64,000 bases of DNA from the NCBI RefSeq assembly GCF_023734775.1, contig NZ_AP025732.1, forward strand, positions 6,198,501-6,262,500. The letters run 5' to 3'. The notes beneath the pieces are model-generated. The model searched no databases. It had not been told where the DNA came from and saw only the letters and a list, made by a program, of their open reading frames with translations. This DNA comes from Nostoc cf. commune SO-36. Lineage in GTDB: Bacteria > Cyanobacteriota > Cyanobacteriia > Cyanobacteriales > Nostocaceae. The translations under genes and the position numbers were made by a program. Positions 1 to 9,103 of this stretch are shown piece after piece (within the stretch, counting starts at the first letter, position 1; each line of letters begins with the position of its first letter).

Positions 1-2760
1 GGAGAAACTTCAGATTCGGTATCAGCCGAAGCACAACCAGAGGATTTATTCGGTTCCTTCGATGAAAATCCGCAACTGCTATTTGAAGATGTAGCAACAT
101 CGACACATATTCAAATGGATACCACAGATAATTCTGTGGATGAACTATCAGAAACTATCAGTTTTGGAGAAACTTCAGATTCACACCAGACAAGCTCAGA
201 AGTTTTAAATACTGATAATAATTTAGAAACAACCTTTGAATTCACAGAAAATATACTTTTTGAAAACGATTTATTATTTACAGAAACGGATCTGATAGAA
301 GAAGTAAATCAGGAAGAATTAGAAGAAAATACGGCAGCAATTGACTTCACACAAACGGTTATTCAGGAAGATGTAGAAACCGAATTGTGGAATATAGGAG
401 AAACATCTCAAGTTGCAGCAGTGTCAGAGGCAGAAAATGCTATCATTGCCCCGACTGAAGAATTGGCAATCACAGAAACTATTGAAGAAGTTTCTTCAGA
501 AGATGAATTTGCAGACTTGGAAGCATTACTAGGAGAAGAAGTAGCACCTATACCCAAATCTAAGGAGATACCAGAAGTAGATTTTGCTGCCCTGGAAGAA
601 TTGCTAGGTACGGATAACAACAGCGATGTCTACGATGGGCTACGCCAACGCCAGCCCTTGGAAATTCAACCAGTCTTGGCTAAAAATCCCATTCCATCAC
701 CAGCGATAAAAGATGAATTTGGTGATTTGGAGAAGTTGCTGGCAGAAGCAGATCAAACAATATCCCATTCACCCTCGATAAAATCTAACACCACCAAAGC
801 TACCCGCCCCTCTACTCGTCGGGCTGCGAGATTTGAAGAAACCATGAAGGTTCCAGTTAAGCAACTGGACGATATGAGTAATTTAGTTGGGGAGTTGGTG
901 GTTAATCGCAATACCTTAGAGCAGGATCATGAGCGGCTGCGACAATCATTAGATAACTTGCTGATTCAGGTGCAACAACTCTCGGATGTAGGCGCAAGGA
1001 TGCAAGAGTTGTACGAGCGATCGCTATTAGAAGCCTCTTTGTTAGCTGGACGCAAAAAGAAAGACCCAGGCTTTCAAGCGCCAGATTCCAACGCCGACAG
1101 GGGTTTTAGCGAGTTAGAAATGGATCGTTTTACACCCTTCCACACACTCTCACAGCAGATGATTGAGCGCATTGTGCGAGTTCGTGAGTCGGCTAGTGAC
1201 ATTGATTTTGTTACCGAAGAAACCGAGCGCGTCGCAAGGCAGTTCCGTCAAGTAACCACCCAGTTACAAGAGGGATTAACTAGAGCGCGAATGGTGCCTT
1301 TTGCCCAAACAATCGATCGCTGGCGGCGTGGAGTGCGTGACAACGCCATCAAGTGTGGCAAACAAGTAGAGTTGGTGATCGAAGGTGGCGATACCTTAAT
1401 TGACAAGATGATTTTGGATCATCTCACCGATCCGTTGACTCACATGCTGAATAATGCGATCGCTCACGGTATTGAAACGCCAGAAGAGAGGCAGGCTGCT
1501 GGTAAACCACCTGTGGGAATCATTACTATCCGGGCTTTTCACCAAGGCAACCAAACAATCATTTCCGTTGGTGATGATGGCGCAGGCATAGATTCTGCAA
1601 AGGTTAAGGCTAAGGCGGTGAAAATTGGCATGATTACAGAAGCGCAAGCAAAAGCCATGTCTCGCCTGGAAGTCTACGATCTGCTGTTCCAATCTGGTTT
1701 TACGATTAAAGACCAAGCCGATGAAATTTCTGGTCGTGGCGTGGGTATGGACGTAGTGCGTTCCGAGATCAGCGAAATTCGGGGAACAGTTAACACCGAT
1801 TCTGCTATTGGCAAGGGAACCACCTTCACCATTCGTTTACCACTGACTCTGAGTATTTGTAAAGCTCTCTGCTGCGTCTCCGATCGAGCCAGGATTGCTT
1901 TCCCGATGGACGGTGTAGAAGATACGCTAGATATACCAGTCAAAAATATTCAGCACGATGACAATGGGCAATCGTTTATTTCCTGGCGCGATACGGTGTT
2001 ACCATTCCGACCTCTGAAGGAACTTTTAACCTTCAATCGCCAAATCAGTCGCGGTAATGTCTATGGCGGCACTAGAGATGATGATATGGTTTCTGTGGTT
2101 GTGGTGCGATCGGCAAATACCCTAATTGCTCTACAGATTGATCTGGTATTGAGCGAACAAGAAATTGTAATTAAACAATTTGAAGGCCCAGCGCCCAAAC
2201 CCATCGGTGTAGCTGGTGCTACAGTTCTGGGTGATGGTCGCATTATGCCCATTGCTGACGTGCTGGAAATAATTGACATCTTCCAGGGACGAATTTCTAG
2301 ACAACTTGGTGGTAATTCTTGGCAACAAAACGCTACTCCAGATACTTCTCCTGCGAAGATTGACCCGACAGTCCTAATTGTCGATGACTCGATTACAGTC
2401 CGAGAATTACTATCTCTAACCTTTAATAAGGCAGGTTATCGCGTAGAACAAGCGCGTGACGGTCAGGAAGCTTGGGATAAACTCCGCTCCGGTCTGCCTT
2501 GCGATATCGTATTTTGCGACATCGAAATGCCTCGTTGCGATGGGCTAGAGTTACTCTCTCGTATCCAAAAAGACTCTAACCTCAACCACTTACCGATCGC
2601 AATGCTCACCTCGCGGGGTGCAGACAAGCACAGACAAATTGCATCTCAACTCGGTGCTAGTGGCTACTTTACCAAGCCTTATCTCGAAGAAGCTCTCCTC
2701 GAAGCTGCGACGCGGATGTTGAAAGGGGAGAAATTGATTAGCAGTCCAACTAATGCTTAG
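1..2760 (+). CDS. CheA-type hybrid histidine kinase with C-terminal receiver domain (5' partial)
   Basis: The reading frame is open from base 1, so the start and any Hpt domain lie upstream of the window. In order I see a long acidic Glu-rich linker (1-840), a CheA P3-like dimerisation helix (about 843-1000), and a HATPase_c domain with N-box 'HMLNNAIAHGIE' and G-boxes 'GDDGAGID' and 'GRGVGMDVV'. A CheW-like domain follows (about 1850-2310), then a receiver domain beginning 'LIVDDSITVRELL' with phospho-acceptor Asp in 'CDIEMPRCDG' and conserved Lys in 'YFTKPY'. This is the layout of cyanobacterial PilL/PixL/HmpE-type kinases that control type IV pilus motility, phototaxis or hormogonium development. 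Which pathway it serves cannot be told, because neighbouring che genes are outside the window. The linker carries three copies of an FxxLExLL motif. Confidence 0.93.
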   Translation, partial: GETSDSVSAEAQPEDLFGSFDENPQLLFEDVATSTHIQMDTTDNSVDELSETISFGETSDSHQTSSEVLNTDNNLETTFEFTENILFENDLLFTETDLIEEVNQEELEENTAAIDFTQTVIQEDVETELWNIGETSQVAAVSEAENAIIAPTEELAITETIEEVSSEDEFADLEALLGEEVAPIPKSKEIPEVDFAALEELLGTDNNSDVYDGLRQRQPLEIQPVLAKNPIPSPAIKDEFGDLEKLLAEADQTISHSPSIKSNTTKATRPSTRRAARFEETMKVPVKQLDDMSNLVGELVVNRNTLEQDHERLRQSLDNLLIQVQQLSDVGARMQELYERSLLEASLLAGRKKKDPGFQAPDSNADRGFSELEMDRFTPFHTLSQQMIERIVRVRESASDIDFVTEETERVARQFRQVTTQLQEGLTRARMVPFAQTIDRWRRGVRDNAIKCGKQVELVIEGGDTLIDKMILDHLTDPLTHMLNNAIAHGIETPEERQAAGKPPVGIITIRAFHQGNQTIISVGDDGAGIDSAKVKAKAVKIGMITEAQAKAMSRLEVYDLLFQSGFTIKDQADEISGRGVGMDVVRSEISEIRGTVNTDSAIGKGTTFTIRLPLTLSICKALCCVSDRARIAFPMDGVEDTLDIPVKNIQHDDNGQSFISWRDTVLPFRPLKELLTFNRQISRGNVYGGTRDDDMVSVVVVRSANTLIALQIDLVLSEQEIVIKQFEGPAPKPIGVAGATVLGDGRIMPIADVLEIIDIFQGRISRQLGGNSWQQNATPDTSPAKIDPTVLIVDDSITVRELLSLTFNKAGYRVEQARDGQEAWDKLRSGLPCDIVFCDIEMPRCDGLELLSRIQKDSNLNHLPIAMLTSRGADKHRQIASQLGASGYFTKPYLEEALLEAATRMLKGEKLISSPTNA

Positions 2761-2807
2761 TTTCACGATTTTAAAAAACATCTTGCAACGCTGCTCTCAA
2801 TGAAAAC

Positions 2808-2856
2808 GACAAGGGGAAACTTGTCCCCTTGTCTCAGAAAAGTCAAGATGTTTTTT
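2808..2856 (+). terminator. Hairpin downstream of the CheA-like gene
   Basis: The inverted repeat GACAAGGGG...CCCCTTGTC (2808-2833) lies 48 bases after the kinase stop codon. A run of eight T follows about 15 bases later (2849-2856). The stem is strong, but the T-run is displaced from it, so the terminator call is moderate. It could also limit read-through into the convergent gene at 2873. Confidence 0.45.
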
Positions 2857-2872
2857 TTAAAGAAAATAAAAA

Positions 2873-4149
2873 TTAAACAGGTGTCAGTAAGTTTTCAAAC
2901 ACAAAGTCAGCCAATTTTGTGCCCGATACATAAGCCGCATCTGCATCCCATTGATAGTGAACACCGAGATAAACACGGCTGCGTCCATTCTCTAAGGCTG
3001 CTGAGGAGAAACTGTTGAATGTCCGTGTGATTCTTATGCCATTATTGCCCCTGGCCGCGGGATCTTCAGATGTGGCAGTGAAAGTAACATTGTCCGTACC
3101 AAAGAAATTCCGCAGGATTCCAGAATGGGTGGCTCCGAAAGTTGCGTGACCGGAGATATAAGCCGGGAATGGAGGCGAAAATCGCGTACCATCAAGATTG
3201 GGTGACAGAGGTCTCCAAGTAGGATCGGCAGTAGTTCCAGAGTTTCCGTCCGTATCTGCCAATTTAATTGCACTTTCTGGTCTCCACAAGTCCAAATTAG
3301 TGTCATACTTCGCATCCCAAGCCAAGATTGCCGCATCCCCTAAAGCTAACCCACAAGCGCAAACAATCGTGCATTTTCGGAAAAGCTCAACCCTCTCAAT
3401 TTAGACAAAATCTGGGTTATGGTATAAAGGTGTCCGGGTGGCTTGTATGTTCCATCTAAATCATTCGCCCAAAACAGAGCAATGTCGGTTTGCTCTTGAG
3501 TGCGCTCAGTGGAAGTAGCAGAACCAAGCCGTTTTACTTCATTGACTTGAGCCGCATATTCAACGCTAGCGAGTAAATCTTGCTTGTTGTCAAAACCTGC
3601 TGGTCGAGTTGGACGAAATTTCTTGATCTGTGTTGGCGAGAAGGGTTTTAATTTCCCCCAATTGGGAGTCACTGCATCACCAGAACCTGTTGGCCGCCAA
3701 TCACCAGGCTGCTTTCCAGGAGTATAAGGGGTGTTGTCATTAAAACCGTCCCCTTGTCGATTTTGGATAATTGCTTGAGCTGCTGCTATGCCAAGTTCTT
3801 TACCATCATCAATGCTCTGCATTGACACTCCACTGTTTTCAAGTTCTTTACGGGCTTTTTTAAGTTCTGTGTCGAAGAAGCTTTGGCTTTTCTCTTTAGA
3901 ATTGGGATAAACACTGACGCTACTCAATACAGTATAGGCAGCGTAAACTGCCGCCGCTTCTTTAGAAGCTCCGAAGGCTGCGGGGATGATTCCTAAGTAT
4001 GGTTTGTGAGTTTTCTCAATAGAATTAACAGCATCATAAATTGCAGCATGTAATATAGCACCAGTACGGGCAATTGGCCCAGGAGCGCCACCGTTCACAC
4101 GAATTGCTTGTAAATATACATTGTTCCAGTTGATAACTTGGTCTATCAT
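2873..4149 (-). pseudogene. Vanadium-dependent haloperoxidase/PAP2-superfamily protein, one frameshift
   Basis: Two minus-strand frames join into a protein of about 425 residues. The N-terminal part runs from ATG at 4149 (AAAGGA ribosome site) to a stop near 3346, and the C-terminal part covers 3325-2873. The C-terminal half has the phosphatase/haloperoxidase anion-binding pattern: 'LWRPESAI', then 'PPFPAYISGHATFGA' (SGH motif), then 'SRVYLGVHYQWDA' (Arg and His). At 3350-3352 a G run on the coding strand is one base short. Restoring one G gives 'LFALVGLALGDAAILAWD', which joins both halves exactly in frame. I infer either a recent pseudogene or a sequencing error. The family includes vanadium halo-peroxidases and acid phosphatases, and the substrate is unknown. 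The longer upstream start at 4242 lacks a ribosome site. Confidence 0.8.
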
Positions 4150-4423
4150 AAAATCCTTTAACTTTTTGTGTATCAGATATTGCATATCGATTTTCCCAAA
4201 TAGAAGTAGACCAGTTAAAGGTTCAGCTTCTAAATGAGGCAAATTAAATGCGCGATTGCGAATTTATTTGCTTATTGAAAGCCTAACGAGACTGCTTGCT
4301 GGTTACTAGTACCCCAGAGGGTACTCTTTCCTATTGGAATTTTCCCGCAAGTTTGGTCAGTGTATGCTCCACGTCTTGGGTCTATGTTTGTAGTATGTAA
4401 AGAAGCACTTTTGACCTAAGACT

Positions 4424-6517
4424 ATGCCACCTTCTGAAAAACCTCTCACCTACCCATCCAGCCACAAGAGTAATCAAGTCGATGACTACCACGGTACTTT
4501 AGTAGCAGATCCTTATCGTTGGTTAGAAGATCCTGACTCTGAAGAAACAAGGACTTGGATTGAGGCACAAAATCAAGTTACTTTTGGCTACCTGGGTGAA
4601 ATCCCTGCTAGGGAAAAAATTAAACAGCGCCTTACCAAACTTTGGGATTATGAAAAATACGGTATCCCTTTTAAAGAAGGTGAATCTCTGCAAGACGGTT
4701 CCACCGAACGCTACTTTTATTTTAAAAATGACGGACTGCAAAACCAAAGTGTACTCTACACTTTGAAAACCCTTGATGATGAACCCAAAGTTTTACTCGA
4801 CCCTAATAAACTTTCAGAAGATGGCACTGTTGCTCTTTCGGGATTGTCTATTAGTGAGGATGGTAGACTTTTAGCTTATGGTCTATCGTCTTCTGGTTCT
4901 GATTGGCAAGAGTGGAAAGTACGCGATGTTGAAACTGGTGAAGACCTCCAAGACCACCTGAAGTGGATTAAATTTTCTGGCGCATCTTGGACAGATGATA
5001 ATCAAGGTTTTTTCTACAGTCGCTACGATGAACCAAATGAAAAAACTCAATTAGAAGATGTTAACTATTATCAAAAGCTCTACTATCATCAGCTAGGTAA
5101 ACCTCAATCAGAAGATGTACTAATTTACCAACGTCCTGACCAAAAAGAATGGGGCTTTAGTGGTGGCGTTACTGAAGATGGACGCTATCTAATAATTGCA
5201 ATTTGGATGGGTACTGACTCCAAAAATTTAGTTTTCTATAAAGATTTGACTAACTCTAATGCAGAAGTCGTAGAACTAATTAACCAGTTTGAAGCAGATT
5301 ACAGCTTTATCGATAATGATGAGAGCGTGTTTTATTTCCGCACAGATTTAAATGCACCACGGGGAAGGGTTATTGCTATTGACACGAAAAACCCTGCACC
5401 AGAAAATTGGCGAGAACTCATTCCCCAATCTGCGGAAACTTTAGAAAGTGTCGGTATACTTAATAATCAGTTTGTTGTTGATTACCTCAAAGATGCTCAC
5501 AGTCAAATCAAAATTTTTGACCTCAAAGGTGCTTTTATTCGAGAGGTTGAATTACCTGGACTTGGTTCAGCAGGAGGCTTTGGTGGGAAGCGTTATGATA
5601 CTGAAACTTTTTATAGCTTTACCAGCTTTACCATACCAGGTACAATTTATCGCTACAATCTGGTGACAGGAGAAAGTGAGGTTTTCCGCCAGCCCCAGGT
5701 AGATTTTAATCCTGATGATTATGAGAGAAAACAAGTCTTTTATCCGAGCAAAGATGGTACTAGAATACCAATGTTTATTACCCACAGAAAGGGTATTAAA
5801 TTAGATGAAAATAACCCTACTTACCTCTATGCTTATGGCGGTTTTAATGCTTCAATGACACCTGGTTTTTCTGTGAGTTTGTTGGTGTGGATGGAGATGG
5901 GTGGTGTCTATGCTATGCCTAATCTTCGCGGTGGTGGAGAATACGGCGAAGAATGGCATCAAGCAGGAATGAAGGATAAAAAGCAGAATGTCTTTGATGA
6001 TTTTATTGGGGCTGCTGAGTGGTTGATTGCTAACAAGTATACTAAGACTGAGAAGCTAGCGATCGCAGGTGGTAGTAACGGCGGTTTATTGGTGGGTGCT
6101 TGTATGACGCAACGTCCAGATTTATTTGGTGCAGCTTTACCCGCAGTCGGCGTCATGGATATGTTGCGGTTCCACAAATTTACCATCGGCTGGGCTTGGA
6201 CTTCCGAATATGGTTCAGCAGATAATCCAGAAGAGTTTCCAGCGCTCTATGCTTATTCGCCATTGCAAAATATCAAACCAGATACAGCTTACCCAGCTAC
6301 ACTAATTACCACAGCCGATCATGACGATCGCGTTGTCCCTGCTCATAGTTTCAAATTTGCCGCAGCTTTACAAGAGGCTCACGCTGGTGATGCACCAGTT
6401 CTAATTAGAATTGAGACGAAAGCAGGACATGGTGCGGGTAAACCCACGGCTAAAATTATCGAAGAAGCCGCAGATAAATGGGCTTTTTTGGTGCGTACTT
6501 TGAATGTTGAAGTTTAG
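4424..6517 (+). CDS. Prolyl oligopeptidase (S9A serine peptidase)
   Basis: The 697-residue protein matches the usual 680-730 residue length of prolyl oligopeptidases, which cleave small peptides after proline. The N-terminal segment and seven-bladed propeller region (about 1-420) begin with the family pattern 'DDYHGTLVADPYRWLED'. The C-terminal alpha/beta hydrolase domain carries the nucleophile Ser551 in 'AGGSNGGLL', the Asp in 'DHDDRVVP' (632-639) and His669 in 'KAGHGAG'. There is no signal peptide, so a cytosolic role in peptide turnover is likely. The gene stands alone, convergent with the gene at 6582. ATG at 4424 is the first start in frame and leaves the normal N-terminus. Confidence 0.95.
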   Translation: MPPSEKPLTYPSSHKSNQVDDYHGTLVADPYRWLEDPDSEETRTWIEAQNQVTFGYLGEIPAREKIKQRLTKLWDYEKYGIPFKEGESLQDGSTERYFYFKNDGLQNQSVLYTLKTLDDEPKVLLDPNKLSEDGTVALSGLSISEDGRLLAYGLSSSGSDWQEWKVRDVETGEDLQDHLKWIKFSGASWTDDNQGFFYSRYDEPNEKTQLEDVNYYQKLYYHQLGKPQSEDVLIYQRPDQKEWGFSGGVTEDGRYLIIAIWMGTDSKNLVFYKDLTNSNAEVVELINQFEADYSFIDNDESVFYFRTDLNAPRGRVIAIDTKNPAPENWRELIPQSAETLESVGILNNQFVVDYLKDAHSQIKIFDLKGAFIREVELPGLGSAGGFGGKRYDTETFYSFTSFTIPGTIYRYNLVTGESEVFRQPQVDFNPDDYERKQVFYPSKDGTRIPMFITHRKGIKLDENNPTYLYAYGGFNASMTPGFSVSLLVWMEMGGVYAMPNLRGGGEYGEEWHQAGMKDKKQNVFDDFIGAAEWLIANKYTKTEKLAIAGGSNGGLLVGACMTQRPDLFGAALPAVGVMDMLRFHKFTIGWAWTSEYGSADNPEEFPALYAYSPLQNIKPDTAYPATLITTADHDDRVVPAHSFKFAAALQEAHAGDAPVLIRIETKAGHGAGKPTAKIIEEAADKWAFLVRTLNVEV

Positions 6518-6535
6518 GGATTGATTTATTTCTAG

Positions 6536-6560
6536 GGTGCGTTAACGCAGGTAACGCACC
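6536..6560. terminator. Short inverted repeat between convergent genes
   Basis: GGTGCGTTA...TAACGCACC forms a stem centred 30 bases after the peptidase stop and 21 bases before the stop of the convergent gene. It has no T-run, so it could be a bidirectional terminator or just one of the many palindromes of this genome. Confidence 0.35.
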
Positions 6561-6581
6561 ACATTATTTCCATAAGCTCAA

Positions 6582-7121
6582 TTATTTCAGTGCATCTAAA
6601 TTCAGAACAATTGAGGAAGCATTAGCACTGATTAAGTTACCACCTTTGAATGAAAAGTTGCCAATTACATTTTCTTGCTCTGGCGCATATTTCTCCCAAG
6701 GATCTTGTGCAACAACCCAAACTACCCGAACTAGGCGTGTCCACATTTCATCTCCCTTTTCAGCAGTGGAGCTAACTGTTTCCACCACATGAGTTACACG
6801 ATGACCATGATTGTAATGGTTTTGGCACAAGAGAATGCGATCACGCTCATCTGGTTTGTTTGCATCCTTTTTTTTTCGTGCCAATATCTTATTAATTTCC
6901 TCCTCGCTCAATCCTTTCTTCTTGTCTTCGTTCATTGCCCAATGCAAATAGAAGGAAGCGTCAATTTTACAATATTCTTTGTAAGACCAGTCTTTTCTTC
7001 CACTAGCAGTATGATTAACAAGCTTGAGGTATTTAATATTTAGATGATTACCATTTGTTTCTAAAGAAGTTTCTTTCTTTGGTGTCGAGAGTTGGGTTTC
7101 TGGAGATAAACTTTGAACCAT
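6582..7121 (-). CDS. Conserved hypothetical protein, 179 residues
   Basis: I do not recognise a family. The protein is soluble, with no signal peptide or membrane segment. It has a Lys/Glu-rich stretch (about 65-95) and a His/Asn-rich patch 'CQNHYNHGHRVTHVVE' (about 99-114). An aromatic, Trp-rich segment (about 127-142) follows. The start ATG is preceded by a weak AGGT. Codon use resembles the neighbours, so this is likely a real gene, but the function is unknown. Confidence 0.7.
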   Translation of the reverse strand: MVQSLSPETQLSTPKKETSLETNGNHLNIKYLKLVNHTASGRKDWSYKEYCKIDASFYLHWAMNEDKKKGLSEEEINKILARKKKDANKPDERDRILLCQNHYNHGHRVTHVVETVSSTAEKGDEMWTRLVRVVWVVAQDPWEKYAPEQENVIGNFSFKGGNLISANASSIVLNLDALK

Positions 7122-7229
7122 AAAAAAATTACCTGAGAAAGCAGGAGTTGAAAACTACAGTTATATGATTCCCTGAAATCCTCCCCACATTGCATTAATA
7201 GGTATTAAAAATCAAACTTCCCTATACTG

Positions 7230-7661
7230 CTATATTTCTCCTATTTCTCGGAGATAAATAGGTCGGGGCATGAGCTGTCTAACCAGTGCAGCATCAGCCG
7301 TCCAAAACTCCGCAGACACACTCTGGGCGCAAGCAAGAAAGGCGGCATCATAAAGGGTAGATAAACCGTATTTATCGGCAATTTTCCAGGTTATTGCTCT
7401 AATTGCCTCTTCTTCAATGTAATCAATAGGCAATTCGCAGAAGTCTTCAAAAAAACCTAGCGCTTCCTCTGTTGTAATTACTCCCATACGGGTTTTCTTT
7501 CTTAGCACAGATGCTACTTCTGCCCAAGCAAAAGCTGGAGCCACTAACCGTATACTGAGACTTAAGACTTCTGTTACTAGTTTTCTGGACTGGGGTTGAT
7601 AAACTTCTGGTACAAGATAAGGAATCCAAACGCTAGTATCTAAACACAAAACTCTAGTCAC
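7230..7661 (-). CDS. vapC: PIN-domain toxin, VapC type
   Basis: The 143-residue PIN-domain protein is a predicted Mg-dependent endoribonuclease. Acidic active-site residues are visible in order: Asp in 'LCLDTSVWIPYL' near the N-terminus, Glu in 'FAWAEVASVLRKK', and Asp residues in 'LYDAAFLACA' and 'FWTADAALV'. It starts with GTG and overlaps the upstream antitoxin gene by 8 bases, which is the usual coupling in vapBC operons. Family knowledge suggests it cleaves tRNA or rRNA unless it is bound by the antitoxin. The actual target is unknown. Confidence 0.88.
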   Translation of the reverse strand: MTRVLCLDTSVWIPYLVPEVYQPQSRKLVTEVLSLSIRLVAPAFAWAEVASVLRKKTRMGVITTEEALGFFEDFCELPIDYIEEEAIRAITWKIADKYGLSTLYDAAFLACAQSVSAEFWTADAALVRQLMPRPIYLREIGEI

Positions 7662-7908
7662 GTCGCCCTTCGTCCTCTCTGAGGCTGCGAATCAAATCTG
7701 TAGAGGCTGGTTGTATACCTGTTTTGGCTTTCACGATTTCGCTGCGATCAATTATCCGTTGATGGGCTGCCCATCTCCTACGGCGGCTCACTTCACGTTC
7801 TAAAGCCTCAACTACCAAATCATTCAACGATTCGCTACCTTCCTTAATTTTCTTAGCTTTGACAAGTAAATCAGCCGGAAACCTAATTGTTAGGGCTTCG
7901 CGTTCCAT
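7654..7908 (-). CDS. Ribbon-helix-helix type antitoxin partner of the PIN toxin
   Basis: The 84-residue protein has an N-terminal ribbon-helix-helix-like segment: 'ALTIRFPADLLVKAKKI' (strand then helix) followed by 'SESLNDLVVEALEREVSRR' (helix). A charged C-terminal tail would bind and neutralise the toxin. It is directly upstream of, and overlapping, the PIN gene, so it is assigned as the antitoxin and probable autorepressor of the operon. No clear ribosome site is seen before ATG 7908. Confidence 0.8.
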   Translation of the reverse strand: MEREALTIRFPADLLVKAKKIKEGSESLNDLVVEALEREVSRRRRWAAHQRIIDRSEIVKAKTGIQPASTDLIRSLREDEGRRD

Positions 7909-8241
7909 AGCGATAAGCGCAACTAAATATTGATACCATTTATTATAACCACTTTATATTCAGGGGCTAGACGCTCAATGTCATTCCTTACGCAAAATGG
8001 CAAACCACAGTTCGTCTACCCAGTTGTTTTAAACTACAAACTCTTGCCGCCAAATGAGAGATTATGGCGTGAGTCTTCTTGCGGAATTAGATAAAAGGCG
8101 ATCGCTAATTAAACTAATAAAAGGTGACAGTAATATTAAGGATGCGCCAAACCAAAAGTCACTTTTAATCTCTGCTGCAAGCTTTCTTTTGAACAGAGTT
8201 TGGCGCAGCCTCACAAAAAAATGGTATTACCCCTCTTGTGT
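7909..8241. other. Intergenic region, no gene supported
   Basis: 333 bases that should contain the promoter of the toxin-antitoxin operon. A 63-codon open frame (8054-8245) has no ribosome site or protein-like features, and I treat it as chance. No repeat or hairpin stands out. Confidence 0.4.
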
Positions 8242-8703
8242 TTAAAACGCAACAGCTTGGGCTGTACCAGTTAAATGGATTGTTTTATAAGTTTGTGTTT
8301 GTCCCTGATTGAATTTAGGGATCACAGTGTTTGTTGTTGTGATTCCCTTAGTGACTATTTTAACTTCGTTGCCTGGGGTCAGTTTTACACGGGGTAAGAT
8401 CAAAGTAAAGGAGGTGCTGCCAGTATCTACTGTCTTATGGATAGTCACAGTCACGAGTGTACCAATTTCTGTCTCTACACTACGGATCTCCTTATTACCT
8501 CTAAAGCTTAATGTCTGTTGGTTATCTTGATAAGTTAAAAGGGGCTGGCCAATAAAGCTGGTCGTTGAGTAAGTAATGCTAATATTCTTGCCTTTAAACT
8601 GGTACAAGTTCGGTATCACTTCTGAGGCATTAGCTGATAATACAGGTATTGCTGTTAACAGCATACCTAATGTAAATGATCCAATGAAGTTTCTTGTTTG
8701 CAT
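8242..8703 (-). CDS. Secreted protein of unknown function, 153 residues
   Basis: An N-terminal signal peptide is clear: a charged start, a hydrophobic core 'GSFTLGMLLTAIPVL', then 'SANASE' as a plausible signal peptidase I site near residue 27. The mature part is rich in Thr/Ser/Val and alternates polar and hydrophobic residues, suggesting an all-beta periplasmic domain. No catalytic motif or family is recognised. It is a single gene, divergent from the M16 peptidase gene. Confidence 0.7.
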   Translation of the reverse strand: MQTRNFIGSFTLGMLLTAIPVLSANASEVIPNLYQFKGKNISITYSTTSFIGQPLLTYQDNQQTLSFRGNKEIRSVETEIGTLVTVTIHKTVDTGSTSFTLILPRVKLTPGNEVKIVTKGITTTNTVIPKFNQGQTQTYKTIHLTGTAQAVAF

Positions 8704-9103
8704 ATCTTAAAAAGTTATTGCTAGTTTGACAGAGATGCCCGCTCTAATGTGATGAAAACAGGCATTAAACTAATTTTAAAAGTGGATATTCCCAAGTTCG
8801 TGTAAAGTGGAACACATTGCAATAGTTGTTAATATATTTGCAATAATTTCTAGTATTTTGTAAAAATTTTATCTGCAAACCTGATAGCCCTTGGGTGGAT
8901 TTAACAAATGTACCCAGATATGCAAAGGGGAAAAAAGTAATGTAGCAATAAGTTTATGTATGATCTTCCTCTGCCACATTTCTTTTGAGTGGATTTGATT
9001 GCATCTTTGTCTGGTTCTCTCCATAATTAGCAACTTGAGTTAGATTTAAATTTTGAAATACCCTCTGGGGTTTTATTTAAAAATTGGAAATTTTGCATTG
9101 CTT
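8704..9103. other. Divergent intergenic region between secreted protein and M16 peptidase
   Basis: 400 AT-rich bases that must hold the promoters of both flanking genes. I see no hairpin, tandem repeat or coding frame worth naming. Confidence 0.4.

Noticed and set aside
2800..3018. 72-codon plus-strand frame
   Set aside because: It runs through the terminator hairpin and then antisense to the haloperoxidase C-terminus.
8054..8245. 63-codon open frame upstream of the secreted protein gene
   Set aside because: No ribosome site, overlaps the stop of the neighbouring gene, composition not protein-like.
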